From NCBI GenBank assembly GCA_013397115.1, contig VWZW01002606.1, positions 49,781 through 113,780 of the forward strand: DNA of 64,000 bases. The letters run 5' to 3'. Position 1 is the stretch's first letter; each line of letters starts with the position of its first letter. The translations under genes and the position numbers were made by a program. Below the pieces are notes generated by a model that saw nothing but the letters and a program-made list of their open reading frames with translations, had not been told where the DNA came from and did no database searches. The stretch comes from Edolisoma coerulescens. Lineage: Eukaryota; Chordata; Aves; Passeriformes; Campephagidae. Shown piece after piece: positions 13,689 through 26,800 of the stretch.

Positions 13689-14698
13689 TGTCATGGTTTG
13701 ACGCTGGCCAAACGCCAGGAACTCACTCACTCTCCTCTGCTACAGCTGGGCAGAGGAGAGAAAACTTTAATGAAGGCTTCATGAGTTGAGATAAGCACTC
13801 ATGAGGGAGAAAGCACTCCAAGGGCAAAACAGGCTCAACTTACAGGTACAAAGTGAATTTATTACTAACAAAAGAGGATAATGAGAAGTAAAATAAGCCC
13901 TTAAAAACACCTTTTCCCCCCAACCCCTCCCTCCTTCCCACTGACAGCGCAGGGAGACAGGGAATGGGGGTTTGGTCAGTTCACCCGAGGTTTTCTTCCA
14001 CTTGGCTCAGGGAAGGAAGTCATTCTCCTGCTATGCCATGGCATCCCTTCCCATGGGAGACAGTTCTCCGTGAACTTCTCCAACCTGATTCCAATCTCAT
14101 GAGCAGCAGTCCTCCCAAAACTGCTGTGGCATGGGTCACTCTTCCACAGGGTGCAGTTCTCCAAGGACAGGCTGCTCCAGCTTGGCCCCCCTCTCTCCAC
14201 CAGGTCTTCCACTGGATCACAGCCTTCTCCAGGCATCCACCAGCTCTGGCGTGGACACCTCCCNGTGGACCCCTCCCCCACGGGCTGTGAGTGGATCTCT
14301 GCATCCCCCGTGGATCCCCAGGCTGCAGGGGACAGCCTGCCTCACCATGGTCATCACCACGGCCTGCAGAGGAATCTTGGCTCCGGTGCCTGGAGCATCT
14401 CCTGCCCCTCCTTCTCCACTGACCTTGCTGTATCCATGTTTTTTCCCTCACATGTTCTTACCTCTTCTCTGGCTAGAAAAACCTGTGCCCCACTTTGTTT
14501 TGATTTTCTTCTTAAATATGTTATCACAGAGGCATTACCATCATCTCTAATTGGCCCAGCCTTGGCCAGTGGCATGTCCATCTTCAGAGCCATCAGGGAC
14601 TGGCTCTGCCAGACATGATGGAAGCTTCTAGCAGCTTGTCACAGAAGCCACCTCTGTGGCCCCCCTTTTACCTAAAGGGACCGAGCAAAACCAACACA
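13689..14698 (-). mobile_element. Solo LTR, ERVL-like, ~1.01 kb, TSD ACCAG
   Basis: Read on the - strand it starts TGTGTTGGTTTTGC and ends CAAACCATGACA. It is flanked by a perfect 5-bp duplication ACCAG (13684-13688 and 14699-14703). Five-base duplications are usual for avian ERVL. A TATA-like run (ATATTTAAG on the - strand, about 14511-14519) sits near the 5' end, and an AATAAA lies on the - strand near 13858, so most of the LTR is transcribed R/U5. The interior has the tandem 'Trp-site' style GC-rich stretches with repeated CATGGG/CCACGGG words. The copy at 52007-53097 is the same family in the opposite orientation. One undetermined base lies at 14264. The open frames of up to 155 codons here are by-products of its GC-rich composition. 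Confidence 0.88.
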
Positions 14699-14703
14699 AC
14701 CAG

Positions 14704-15893
14704 CCGGTGGCTGTATACTGTGGCACTAAGCCAAACCCCCAGAAGTGTTTGCCACCATATACAAGAAGAATATACCAGGCCCTTTCTTATGCAGGTGAGC
14801 AGGTGAGTAGGGCAGTCAGGACTGCCTGTCAGCTAAATGGCAGCTGCAGTGTTTACCACATCACCTCTGCAGCTAGATAATACAGGTGGATGGATTTTAT
14901 GAGTTGGGTCTATACTACAGGTAACTGAAACTTTTATTTTCTCTATGTTTTTAGTTGTGACTTTTTAAAAAGGTGTATTGGTGTTTTAATGCTGTATTTG
15001 CAAATGGTTCTTTTCAGTTGGCAGCCCTCAGGTTTTTGTCAAGCAGGTAGAATATTTCATTTTAGCCTACAAGGAAACATTTTTTTTTTCCATGTAGTCT
15101 CTTTCCCAAATAGTGCAAAGAGACTAAGCTATGATGCTGAGCATATTTCATTCCAGCTCAGTCATTAAAGTTTCTTACCTCATAGTACTTTAGGCCTTGG
15201 AAGAAACTAACGATTCTACTTTCAGGGGAACATAGCATGATTTAAGACATTTTCTGGGGAGATTGTCTGGAATAAGATGCCAACACTGGTCATCTGAGAG
15301 AAAAAGTGACAGCAGTACTGTCATTAGGCTGGTATGCATAATGGGTGATACTTATCTTGTCACCCATCTGTTACGGCACGCCTTTCGTTGCCCTTGCAAT
15401 TAGTGTCAAGAAATAAACATTTTTAGGGCATCATTCACTTGGGCCACTCCATGTGTGTGTTTTAGGGCAAGACAAGTAAGACTCCATTGACTAGGTCTCT
15501 ACTGGCTCACAAAAAAGCCAAAAGCAACTTATTTGAGGTTGACATCTGTAATACAAATATGTCAACATTTAGTCAAATGAATCCCACTCAATCCAGTCCA
15601 GTGTTGTCTGATATTATTTATGAGTTAAGAAGGAAAAATGCCCGGTTGGTAATGATGCACTGTTCTATTTCAAATATTCTGTTTATTAAGAGAAAAAGAT
15701 TGAATTTTAGCCAAAGGACTGGAGTGGAGAAGTGGTACAGTCAAAACCCCATTTTTCATTCCACCCCCATCCCTTGCAGTCAAATAATAATAAAAAAAAA
15801 TCATACTTTTCAGCTGTAAATTTGAACTCAGCTTGGGGACCTATACAAGGTCTAATTGAGTGAAAAGAAATTAAAGCTAGCAGAGCACAGTTT
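14704..15893. other. Intronic DNA, no gene recognised
   Basis: Unique sequence between two LTRs. An open frame of 110 codons (15487-15819) has no recognisable motif. Nothing else stands out. Confidence 0.55.
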
Positions 15894-16352
15894 TGTTACC
15901 AGATGATAAATTGTCTACACCTGGTGAGTTAACACAATGCTTATTCTTCAAAAACCACTGGCCTGTGGAGCTGCACAATGCCCACGGGTATAAGAAAGAG
16001 AACTGGAAGTTCACCAGCCCCAGTCGTCTGGTAACTTAGTAGGTCAGCTGTAACACTGGGGTCCCTGATCACTAGGGACCATCAAAGAGACCCCCAGGAC
16101 AGAAGAACTCATGCAATAAAGGGGAGGGAAAATATGTTAATGATTTTGGAGAAATTATTATCCTAGATATGTTTATTCTGGGACATCAATGAACATGTAT
16201 GTAAAATCCAGTATATAAACAGAAACTTCCCTGTACTCAGCATGCACAGCTTTAGGAGGAGCTATCCCCTTGTGCATCTGGCCAAATAAAGAATGCCTGC
16301 TTTTTAATGCTACATTAAGGAGTTTCTTGTTTTACTGATTTTTTTGGTAACA
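15894..16352 (+). mobile_element. Solo LTR, ERVL-like, 459 bp
   Basis: The segment starts TGTTACC and ends GGTAACA, a perfect 7-bp terminal inversion. TATATAAA lies at 16212-16219 and AATAAA at 16285-16290, in the right order and spacing for U3-R. The flanks (AGTTT before, ACTCT after) agree at only three of five positions, so the target duplication has decayed or the ends are off by a base or two. It lies in the same orientation as ITGA9. Confidence 0.78.
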
Positions 16353-19300
16353 ACTCTGTCCAGTGTTGCAGTTTTTTTCTGTCTGCTTGTCATGGGATAA
16401 AAGATATAGGAGTCTTTTATGCATCTACATCCTAATTATCTTCAGCTTTACTGAAATGTGATGTGACGGATATCCATAATCATAAAATTTGTGTTCCTGT
16501 ATTACAGCTGGGTATTCCACCCTGCTTTTAAAATGGCAACCAATGCACATGAGAGGTCATCATAGCCTTTTCTGTTGAGATTTGTAGTAGTAGTTGGATC
16601 AGAGCTCCAGCAAACAACTCAACAGCTGTGAAAGATGTTAGTTAAATGGTTAAAATAGTTTATATTACTTTCACTGAATACGAAGAGGGACCAATCTGTT
16701 GCCCTAGTGGTTACCAATCTGCCAGCACCATCTCTGCCCACCATCTCTGAAGACCCACACACTTGCAGCACTGCTTGGCTTGTGCACTCTCAAGCTCCTC
16801 TCCTCTTCCCAGGAGAGAGCATCCTCTACTGTTGGGACCCATGTCAGAGGGGTCACGCAGGGTCCATGGATCATGGACCTGGCATTTCAGGCACAGGGTA
16901 GCAGGTGTGAAAATGACTATTGCAAAGGTAGGCCTTGGCCTTATTCCGGGGTTTCAACTCACACCTTGGAGATGTTTTGGGGATTTTTTTCCTCTTTGTG
17001 AGATGTACCCATGCAAATATTTTGTTATGTTGGGCTACAGTGGATGTTTGGTGTAGTTTTGCAAGTTCTGGGTCAATACCTGGTAGCCATGTTGTTGCAT
17101 GGATTTATTTTTACCAGGGTTTCCAGTGCTTTTCTTGGCTGATGTGATTCACAGCCCTAAAAATCTATCCTTCTCTGGCAAAGTTTGTGTATCTAAGGAT
17201 TATTGGCAAGGTTGAAAGCTCTTGCACATATAAAAGTACTTTACCAAGTAGTGCAGAAAATTTGTAAGAATTACATGAAATTAGGTGTGAACCAAAACTT
17301 CCCCTAGCATAGAGAATTGAGGCAGGACTACTTTCTCTCTGTCCCAGAGCCAGACCCATAGCGCCCTCCTCACCAGTGAAGCCTTGACCAGCCCTTCAGC
17401 TAGAGGACTGTATTAACCAGGTTTTAGAATAAAAATGTGGACTCAAGGAGAGATTCATTACACGCTGAAGAGCAGATTGGCTCACAACAACCTGTTCTTT
17501 TAATATCTAACAGAATCCCAACATTTAATTCACCTATCTTTGTTTCAGTTTACTGCCTTGCATTCTTTGGGAGGTGGGTCTGCCTGAACTGTCTGTAGTG
17601 CTGCCCTGTTCTTTTACTTGAGTAGTACTCAACAGTATAAATTAAATTATTCCTCTAAAGTGGTTATTATCCTAGCTTTATCAAAATTAAACCTCATGTG
17701 TCCCAACTATCATTTCCATTTTTATTTGTTTGTGAATTTCATCATAGTCTTTTCTAGTTTGGGCTAAACTTAATAAATTGACATCATTTGCCACTTTGGT
17801 GGCTTGCTCATTTTGCTCAATCATTTAAAATTGTATTTAATGGTGGTCTTCACTCTTTGAATGCCAGACTGCACTCTTAACCTCTTGCAATGTCTCTAGT
17901 GTTAATGGTTTAAGGTGATAAAAATTCTAATGTGAATCATCTAGGGAAGGAGAATGTTCATGTGAAAGACAATGTCTGGAGTGTGATCTTGAGGTTCATA
18001 GAAATTAAAGCTTTTAGAAATAGTATCACATCACTACAATACTGCCCTCTTTAACCTCCCCACCCTGAAAAAAAACCACTACCCCCCTCCCCCTTACCCC
18101 CAAAACCCAAAAGGAAGCCAATAAAAACACAAGAGATGCAGGTAAATGCTTAGGTTTTAAATTTGATTTTTAATTTTTTTTTTTTTTACACAAAAGTTAC
18201 CTTCTTACCAGGAAATGGTGAAATAAACACATTTTCTCCTCTTAAACAGTTTCCATTCTTTATAAAGGATTTTGGAAGCACTGAAATCTCATCATTGAAC
18301 ATTTAAAGATGGGAAGTTACTGCTTGTCTCCATGCTTAGGGTGAATTCAGATCTGGTCTGATTCTTTGCCTGGTCTTCCTCAGTATAAAAATGTTCAGAA
18401 TGTTCAGTGGTTCCTTCATGGGCCCACCATGAAACAGAATAATATTCCAAGCATCGCCTGTTTAACAAATGCAATGGTAAACATGCCTGAATAGTTACCA
18501 TCTCCAGTAAAGAAATCCTGATGTTTGATCTCCAAGGCAACCATACCGTTTGAATTGAAGGGATCACTTTATTAGCATTAGCAGTCACCATCTCCTTTGT
18601 GAAGTAGCGAGCAACTAGCCAGTGTGTGGCAGGCACTCCTGGCCACCCAGTTTGTTGTTTAAATAATCCAGAGAGTTGAAAAAAACCTGGCCCTTACACC
18701 ACCACCACCAAACTTGGCATATCCTAGAGAGCTTTGCTTGAAACTGTTGTTGTTTTCCTGAGAGGAAAAATGTATGTTCGAAGCCCTGAACTGGGAGTTC
18801 AAAAATCTGAGTTGAATTCTCAACTGTAAAGCAGTAATCTGGTGTGAACCTGGGAAGGCACTTAACATTTTTCTTTTGGTTTCTGATCTTTGTGTTGCCC
18901 TCCTGTCTTGCCTTTGAGTCTTCATGCCTGTTTGCTCGACAGGCTCTTTGCAGGACAGTCAGGACCTAGGGTGATCACTTATTTTATGTATTTTTGTGTT
19001 ACTGTAACACTAATCCTCTGAATCTGGCTCAAGAGTTTAGAGTGGTTCTGCCACAAATTCATTTGCATTTTGCTTTTTTTCTTTTTCCCCTTGCACGCTT
19101 TTTTTCCTCTCTTTGTGTGTTTGGGCAAAGGCAGATATTGCCAAATCTCTCCACCATACGCTGTGGTGTGGAAAGCTTGGGTGAAAATGTACAGATTGGT
19201 TACTCACAACTGCCAATGATGTAAGAGACAGAGCACTCCAGAATCAAAGCCCAATGCACTTCATCACAGAAACATTTTTAAGTTGGAAGCATTGATTAAG

Positions 19301-21542
19301 TTGGAAGATTTCCAAATTCTTCTCATCTTCCACACATTTCCTGTATATGCGCTTATCTTCCAGCTGGGCTACATTAGCCTCATTCTGTAAATTTATTTTT
19401 CACAATGCTTTCAATTATGTTCTTTATTTGGCACCTTCTGTTAGGCTCTTCTACTCAAATCTATTTTAGTGCTTCATACAGCCACAGCTTAAACCTTGTA
19501 AGCCCGATTACAAATACCTATCAATGTAGATTTTTTTTCGAAAAAAAGCAGGATTATTTGGCCTGTTGATAGCAAAGAATTGAACTGAGGGCCTCAAACT
19601 CTTAATACCTCAAGCTGTGATCTTACTATATCTCATAATAAATCAAAGCCTAGCAAGCTGGGAAAGTTTGAAGACCAAAAAGGTGTAGCAAAATGGGGCT
19701 TTGGGTTTTGGTCTTCCTTCCTCCAACTGCCAATGATTTTGCCAGTTGCCTAGCAACTGATACTGCTCTGCTATTGTAGGGGCTTTTATTTCAAATGGAC
19801 TGAAAAACTTTAGGCTTAGGCTATCCTTTATGACTTAAGGCAGTAAACTGTTGTAAAGTGAGGGCTGCATTGCTGCAGTCTAGCAGTGTTGCTAAATGAG
19901 ACTGATGACTGCAGAAGGTAGGTGTCTTAGGTCTTGGTGACCAGAGAAAGTGTGAAAGACAAACACCTAAGCATCCAGTAATGAGTCTCAGATGAAATGT
20001 TGACCTTGGGATATCTCAAGCCTTCTCAGAAGATATCAGCATCACAGATATCGGTGCGGCCAATATTTCATTTGCTTTTTCTTGCCTCCATCAGCTGGTG
20101 CTAGTTTAGCTTCAGAGAACAACCATGAGATGAGGCTTTGGTTAAAAGATGAGCTGGGGAAGCGTGTGTCTCACAGCTTTTTCTCTGAATGACTCTTGGT
20201 AACCTGAGGGTGTGTTTTGGGAAAATCCTGAGTATGGCAGAATTACCAGTATTGCTGGTTAAATTTGAGTTCCTTTTGGATGCTAGAAATGTACCTGGGT
20301 TCAAAATTGATCACATGAATCCATAGCATAATACTTCAAAGATAAATGCAGAGATACAGCCCTGGCCTCAGAGAGCCTTTCCATATTGCTGGAAGCTGGG
20401 ACAGTGTGTGAGAGGGATATCACTGTGTAACCCTTTGCTTATTCTTCTCTGATAAGATTTGTCATTGGCTGTGGTTAGGAATGGACACAGACTGAGACAG
20501 CTCCCTGTTCTTAACCACTATTCTTACTCCATATTCTCACCCTCCAGACTACTTTAAGTTAATTGTAGTTTAAACAGCAAGGTCGTAGGAGATCCTTAAA
20601 GAGGATTTTAATGAATTTAACATGTCTGTTGGTGCTTCAGTTGACTAACAGACATTTTTCAGTAACTGGTTGCACTCAATGTATTTTACAGTGACAGGCA
20701 GAAAGATACAGAAGAGCTGTGCCTGTAGGCACATTGCAGGCAGGATAAGCTGCAAGCGGGTAGACTTGGCATCAGAAGGGACAGGGAGGAGGAGAGACTG
20801 AGTCTGTACTGTAACCTGAGAAACAAGACATTTTAGAGCCCAGAAAAGTAATTGTCAGTGGGATGTGAGGCTCTTAAGATCAGTGAGTTAAAGCCAGAGC
20901 ACTCTTGAAAAGGACGCTTTCTCTGACTGTGCGTTGTCTCTCCCGGTTTTCAAAAACGTCTCGTTTCATGAAAAGAAGGCAGTGGCAAGCAGTTCTGCAG
21001 TGTTCATTTGCAGGTGCGTATTTGTTTCCAGAGACCACAAGGGAGGAGGGAAAGGTTCTGAATTGACCATACTGTTATTAAACAATCATATTTTTTATCA
21101 CTGTTTGCTTTCAAGAAACCGGGTCTTTGCACTGCTTCCTGTTTCCATAATCAGCTGGAAGTGTTCTTATTAACCAAGCAGGAGGCAAGTATTTCATTAA
21201 GTTGCAAGTGACATGAAAGTGGAGCTGTCTTGAAAACTCTTCTTTTTCTGCCACCTCTTGGAAAAGAAAGAAAATGTTGAACAAGTTATTGTTGCAATGT
21301 CCCAGGATTAATGTCTTGGCAACTATCAAAAGAATGAAAAATATGTAAGCTGTACTCTGATTTTACTTTTAGTTTTAAAAATAGTGGTTGTGGTTGTGGT
21401 TGTGTTTGTGTCTGATCAACAGGCTCCTTGACAAGCTAAACAAATTCTTTTTTGTTATTGGATCTAAAAACAGTCCTGTGATTTAATAAAAGTGGCACAG
21501 AAGGGTTGCAAAGAGAAGCTGGAACAACTTTGAAAACTTTTT
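16353..21542. other. Intronic DNA, no gene recognised
   Basis: Unique sequence. Small features are a C-rich stretch at about 18080-18104, a 14-T run at 18174-18187, a (TTGTGG)n-like tract at about 21383-21411 and a short TTTTTTTCGAAAAAAA palindrome near 19531-19547. All open frames are below 115 codons and none resembles a known exon. Confidence 0.55.
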
Positions 21543-21547
21543 CTGGG

Positions 21548-22712
21548 TGTCTTGGTTTGAAAGACAGGTGTCTGCTAAGGAAGGCAGGAGCCTCCCCTGG
21601 AATGGAAAATAAAACCCCTTCCCTCTGAATTATTGTAATTTTGGAATTAAGGGGCTTTCAGGCAAAGATACGAGAAATAGGAATAACAGTTCTTCACTAA
21701 TGTATATGTATGTATAACAAGGCAAACCAACAACAATAACTATGGTAGTAACAACAAAACAGAACCAGTAACTCAATGACAGCCTTCTCGGCTGCAGACG
21801 CCTTCCCCTTGGGTGCAGTGACGGTCACAGCCGGCAGGGGCGCTGGCGGCTCCCGGTGAGCAGGGTGGGTGCGATGGTTCTCCCGCGGCTGCAGGGGGCG
21901 TTCCGGAGCAAGCCCGGGGAGCATGCAGTGATGGTGGCTTGGCCGAGCTGGGAAGGGATGGAAGAAAAGCTTCACAACCCCCCTGGGCAGCAGATTCCGA
22001 TGCCCAGCTGGACCCTGGGGAACAGCAGGCTGGAACAACAGAAATGAGCACAAAATCCCAGGTAGTAGACGAGATGTATCAAACTCCAGAGCTGCAGCAG
22101 GAACCCTGGGAGGTCTTGGCAGGCAAGGGGTGTAGAGCTACTATGTAGCGAAGATTCAGAGCAGTGTTGAAGGAACACCGGGGGCAGGGCAGCCGCGGCC
22201 TGGCTCCCAGTGGGGCAGGGAAAGGCGGGCTCAGGATCCCGGGGCTTCTCCCTGAGGGACCCGAGCTGATGGTGAAAACGTCCCCCTTTTAGTGAGGTAG
22301 GGTGTTGAATAAAGGTCCCAGTGCAGATGGCTGCTCCAGCAAGCAAGCTCCCACTCACAGTAGAAGGAAGGCAGCCGAAGGCAGAAACTGGCAGCGGTGG
22401 TGAATCCTCCCCACACGACTGCAGCTCCTCTTCCCCCGAATGCCAAGCGAACAAGAGAGTTAGGGGCTGCGCCCAACCCCTTTTTTTTCCAGTTCAAATC
22501 TTGCGGCATCTCTGCCCCACATGAAAAACCCCAGGTAAAAAGAGGGCAGCCAATTGAATCCCCTCCCCCTGTGGCCAGGTCTTTTTGTTTCTCTTAAGTA
22601 CTCAGCCATTAGTGTCCCCTAGGCAACAACTAGTATGGGGAAAATTCTTTAAGAGAGAAGGGAAAAAACCCAAACAAAACAAAACAAAAGGAGAACTCCT
22701 AAAACCCCAACA
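21548..22712 (-). mobile_element. Solo LTR, ERVL-like, 1165 bp, TSD CTGGG
   Basis: On the - strand it starts TGTTGGGGTTTTAGG and ends CAAACCAAGACA, with a perfect 5-bp duplication CTGGG on both sides (21543-21547 and 22713-22717). The - strand TATA-like run (TACTTAAGAG, near 22595) is close to the 5' end, as in the other long avian ERVL LTRs, leaving a long GC-rich R/U5. The overlapping open frames of up to 160 codons are explained by the high GC content of the middle part and have no recognisable protein similarity. Confidence 0.87.
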
Positions 22713-22717
22713 CTGGG

Positions 22718-23114
22718 TTAGTATTTTGCTTTTTTTAAACAGGGAGAAAACCTGAACTCCAGAAGGAATGACTGGGCTGGAGAAGATTGTGTGTTTTCAG
22801 ATGATATTATTAAGCCCTGGCAGATGTGTTGTGTGGTGTGTTGTATGATGGGTCAGGTGTCTGAGAAGTGCTCTAGAAATTATGATTTTATATGGGATAG
22901 GAAAGAGCAGTTGCAGCTTATGGCTATATTCAGCTGATTCTAAGAACGGAAAGAAACACAGTGACAGTGACAGCTGGCAATGCTCAAACCTCTGAGTGTT
23001 AGGTTCTCTCTCAGATAATGCTTGGATTATTAATGTTCTCCTTTCCTGGGTTACACACAAACACTGATGACAGTATCTCAGAGATTCGGATTACTTCTAT
23101 TGTTTTCACCTGTG
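22718..23114. other. Short unique spacer between two LTRs
   Basis: About 400 bp of unique sequence with a GTGTTGTGTGGTGTGTTG stretch near 22825. No gene or repeat family was recognised. Confidence 0.5.
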
Positions 23115-23119
23115 GAACC

Positions 23120-23879
23120 TGTGGTGGGTTGAAACACTGAGTTGATAGAGTTTTAGACCAATTGCTTCTCGCAATTTTGCATATAAAAGTCAGCATGGCC
23201 GCGGGAAAGGGAGCTTCTGGTTTCCGGTCTCTTTCGGAGGCGTGGCCGGGCGGGGCCCAGCCAGGACCCCCGAGCCCTCCACTCCTCCCCTCCGGTGCAG
23301 CGGCACAGACTCCTGAGTCGCTGCAACGAAAAAACCATCTCAGAGCCGTGGGCAGCTGAAAACAACTATGATTTGCTGCACAACTGAACTTACTTGAAGC
23401 GGCTCTTGGGGACAGGCGAATCCCCCCCCCTCCCCCCCTCCACGTGGCCTCACGCAGACCCAGTGGAGCTTTCTGAAGCCAGCACAACTTGCACCGAATT
23501 GAAGAAGACACCATGCAGCCAGCAGCATAAAGAGAGCGAGGCCTTTTCTCCACTCTACAGCCTGAATACGTCAGCTCTCCATCATGAAATTTCAAGGTCA
23601 GAGAGAAACAGGGTGAGTGTGAGTCACGTGAGACGAAGCAAAGATGGNNNNNNNNNNNNNNNNNNNNNNNNNNNNNNNNNNNNNNNNNNNNNNNNNNNNN
23701 NNNNNNNNNNNNNNNNNNNNNNNNAATTCTGTTAGTAATGAACTTCTTTATATTCTTTAAAGTGTTGAGCCTGCTTTTCACCCTCTCCTAATTTTTATCT
23801 CAGAGAAAGTAAAAGAAGCTAACAAATCCACTACACTTAAATTAGTGTTTCTGCCCAGTTCGAAATTAAACCCATTTCA
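23120..23879 (+). mobile_element. Solo LTR, ERVL-like, ~760 bp with internal assembly gap, TSD GAACC
   Basis: The segment starts TGTGGTGGGTTGAAAC and ends ACCCATTTCA, with perfect 5-bp duplications GAACC at 23115-23119 and 23880-23884. TATAAAA at 23182-23188 is followed by a CpG-rich leader, so the first half imitates a gene promoter with a first exon. A good splice-donor match (CAGG|GTGAGT, cut at 23612/23613) lies within it, shortly after an ATG at 23584. A 77-base run of N (23648-23724) interrupts the 3' half. The element lies in the same orientation as ITGA9, so a transcript started here could splice into the gene; that is inference only. Confidence 0.84.
23648..23724. other. Assembly gap (77 N)
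   Basis: Undetermined bases inside the LTR. The true length of the missing piece is unknown, so the LTR length is approximate. Confidence 0.99.
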
Positions 23880-23884
23880 GAACC

Positions 23885-26800
23885 CCAAGAGCTTTTGTGC
23901 AGGCTCATTGGCTTGTGTAACTCGCAATCCCATTCATATGAAATTTTGTAAGTTTGCCTTAACATAAGTCAAGTGGGACATTTGCCTTCAACTCAGGGAC
24001 AAGTGTGCCTGACAGCAGATGAAGAACACTAGTTTCATTCTGCTTGAGTCAGTTTCAGGAGTGGGGGTTAATCAGCAAAGAGGAGTGATGAATCTTACAG
24101 AGATTATTTCAAGAAGTACAGTGCTGGAGGGGAAGAAGATCATGAGGTCTGAGGTCTTAGTAGTTTTGCGTCTTGGAGTCATCATTGTTGTATCCTTCCA
24201 TGTTCCTGGAATTGCACATTCCAAAAAAAAGAGGTGTTCTTGACCCATTGATGGGATTTACCAATTCTAAATGCTGCATAGGGTTTTACTCACACTGGGA
24301 CTGTAAACTGATTCTTTGTAGCTGTATATGAAGTATATATATGGGCTGAAACAAGGAACTGCTCTGAAAACAATGAGCTAACATTTAGCAGCTGGAAGAG
24401 CAATGGCTGGGAGCAGAAACGACGCCAGAACAACATGGCAGAGAGGAAGACTTGCTGTATTTTTACAGCCCATGAAGACCGATTCAGGAGCAGAGAGGAA
24501 GCAGACTATGGCTTTAATGAAGACTTTGGTTTTCTGATTAATTTGCAAAATAATACTTAGAGCATGATGTCATTTCCTTATCTCATGAGTATTAGTTAAT
24601 TAGAGGCTATGGGAGTGCTAAATGAGTTTTGGCTCAGCCCTACACTGTAAAAAGTGGGAGGTAAAGGAGAAACAAAACTAAAAGGGATATCAAAGGCTGG
24701 GTTAAACAGGAGCATTTTTGACAAAACTGCCCATGAACAAAAAAAAAACCACCAAGGCAATTCAGATATTTTCAAGTTAAATAATTCATTCTGGTGAAAA
24801 CAATGGTTGTTTCTTTTTCTTTTTAGAAAAGGTTTTTACAAAAGAGAAGTAGTAGAAACAAAGACTTCAAAAGCATTTACAAATCCAGTGAAAAAAGGGG
24901 TATATGGTGGCCTGGTGGTAACAGCTGCTAATCAAGACAGTGAGTAATTTTATATTAATCCTGGGTATGAAAGGATGAGGAGAGGAAGAAGCCTAGGTTA
25001 GAATTCAGAAGATCTGTGGAAGATCAGGTTCTGAAATGAAGATTCACAGGTAGTAAAACCATGACAGAAAAATCTCAGTTAATTCTTTTAACTGAAATTT
25101 CTTCTCCGTATGTTTAGAAGGTTTCTTACATGGTGGGAGACAGATCAAGTGAGTTTTCTCCAGGCAAAGTGGCAGCAAAGAGCTTTTGTGACCAGCTGAT
25201 GCAATGAGTAATTGTGTATGCATTTTTCAGAACCAGCTGGTTTTCACCCAAAAGTTCTGAGGTAACTCAAATAGTAAATAGTGAACTGACAACTCCAGTT
25301 CATAAGCTGCTTCATTTGCTATTTGGTACCAAAGCAATAGCAAATGTGATACAAATGTAGCAGAGTTCATTGAGACTAAATACTGTTTGTCTTCCTTACG
25401 TACCAAGGAAACTGATAGTGTAGAAAGAATAGAATTATTATATCCATAAATCATATGATAGAATGAGGGAAATCAATGTGATTTTTTAGGGGAAAATCTC
25501 TTTTTCACAAGTCTATTTTCATTCGTTAGAAAGAGTTGATGAAGATACTGGATATTGTGTAAATGAATTTCTAGAAATGTTTTGCAATCTCTTTCATTAA
25601 GTAACCTTGTTGAAATGAAGCCTTAAAGATGAAAGGTACTGTTGGGAATTAGGAGCTGATTGTATAGTGGAAATAATAGTCTGATTTTGTAGTTGAAGAT
25701 AACTGGGGTGTCACTGAGAACTCCATTAGCCTATGCTTCCCAAGTGATACAGAAAAGGGATGAAAGGTGAAATGGCCATGTGTGCTGATGATGCAGTAGA
25801 ACTCACAGTAGGAAAAAAGTGCCATTGATATGGTAGTATTCGGGGCAGAAAAAACCAAAAGATGTTATTCCAGGTTTACAGAAAGATTTTGCAGAGAACA
25901 GGCATTAAAATGGCAGATTAAATTCCCAGTAATGTTCATGGCGTAAGCCAGCAATATACATAAAATTATACTGTTTTAAACTGGTTATTACAATTCAATT
26001 ATTACATTATTGTATAATCAATTATTATAGCTAGGTCTTTGAAAACATCAGTTCAGGTGGCAGCCAAAAACTCAATTCTTGATCAGAGGAGAGAAGTGGA
26101 GAACCAAACTGAAAATACATTTATGCTCAGGATATCTCTGGGGTGTATGCATATCCTGGGCATGGTCACCTTTCTTTGCTTTCAGAAGAGTATGACAAAG
26201 CTAGAAAAGATATAGAGAAATAAGGATAGTTAGACAAGTGAGATGACTTCAAAAGATGAGTAGGCTAATTCAAGGAAGAAAAGCCATGAGGATTAATAAC
26301 AAACATTTTAGATAAAAGATCAAGTGTATGAACAGAAATAGCAGAAATAGTGCTGTTCTCTTTTCTTGGCTCATGTAATTGCTCCCTCAATATTCTTTAT
26401 TGACCCATGTCATATGTCATATCTAGTGGTTTGTTTGATCCCATACAGATAGTCTGGGCTCCTAGTTGAAGCTGTATTTCTCACTGGCACTGGAAGAACC
26501 CTCATCACAAGGCTGGCTGTGTGCTGTTTTGTTCTTGGCTTTGTGGTCCACTTTGCTATTTCACTTCCCTGTCAAGTGTGGTAATCTTGGGGAAGAAAAG
26601 TAAATTTTTGACCAAAACCTTATTGTTAAATCATATCCTTGATGGTGTGTCCTGAATCAGGGTTAGAGTGGGTGTAAACTCAATTTGCTCAAGTTGGTCT
26701 TGTCCTGCGTCAAAAATATGTGTACTTTGTAGGAGAGCAGGATGGGGAAGCAGTTTGAGATTTCCCTCAGTAGTTTTGACTGAAAAAGGTATTCTTATTG

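Noticed and set aside
13964..14618. Overlapping open frames of up to 155 codons
   Set aside because: All lie inside the GC-rich R/U5 of an LTR with clear ends; several frames on both strands are open, which indicates composition.
21697..22509. Overlapping open frames of up to 160 codons
   Set aside because: They lie inside the LTR at 21548-22712 and show no protein similarity that I recognise.
23160..23640. Host gene promoter with first coding exon (TATA, CpG, ATG, splice donor)
   Set aside because: The region lies inside a segment with LTR ends and a perfect GAACC duplication on both sides, so it is best explained as a solo LTR. Use as an alternative promoter is kept as a finding only.
24310..24540. 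Possible old LTR with a TATATATATGGG run
   Set aside because: No TG...CA ends, poly(A) signal in place or target duplication could be found.
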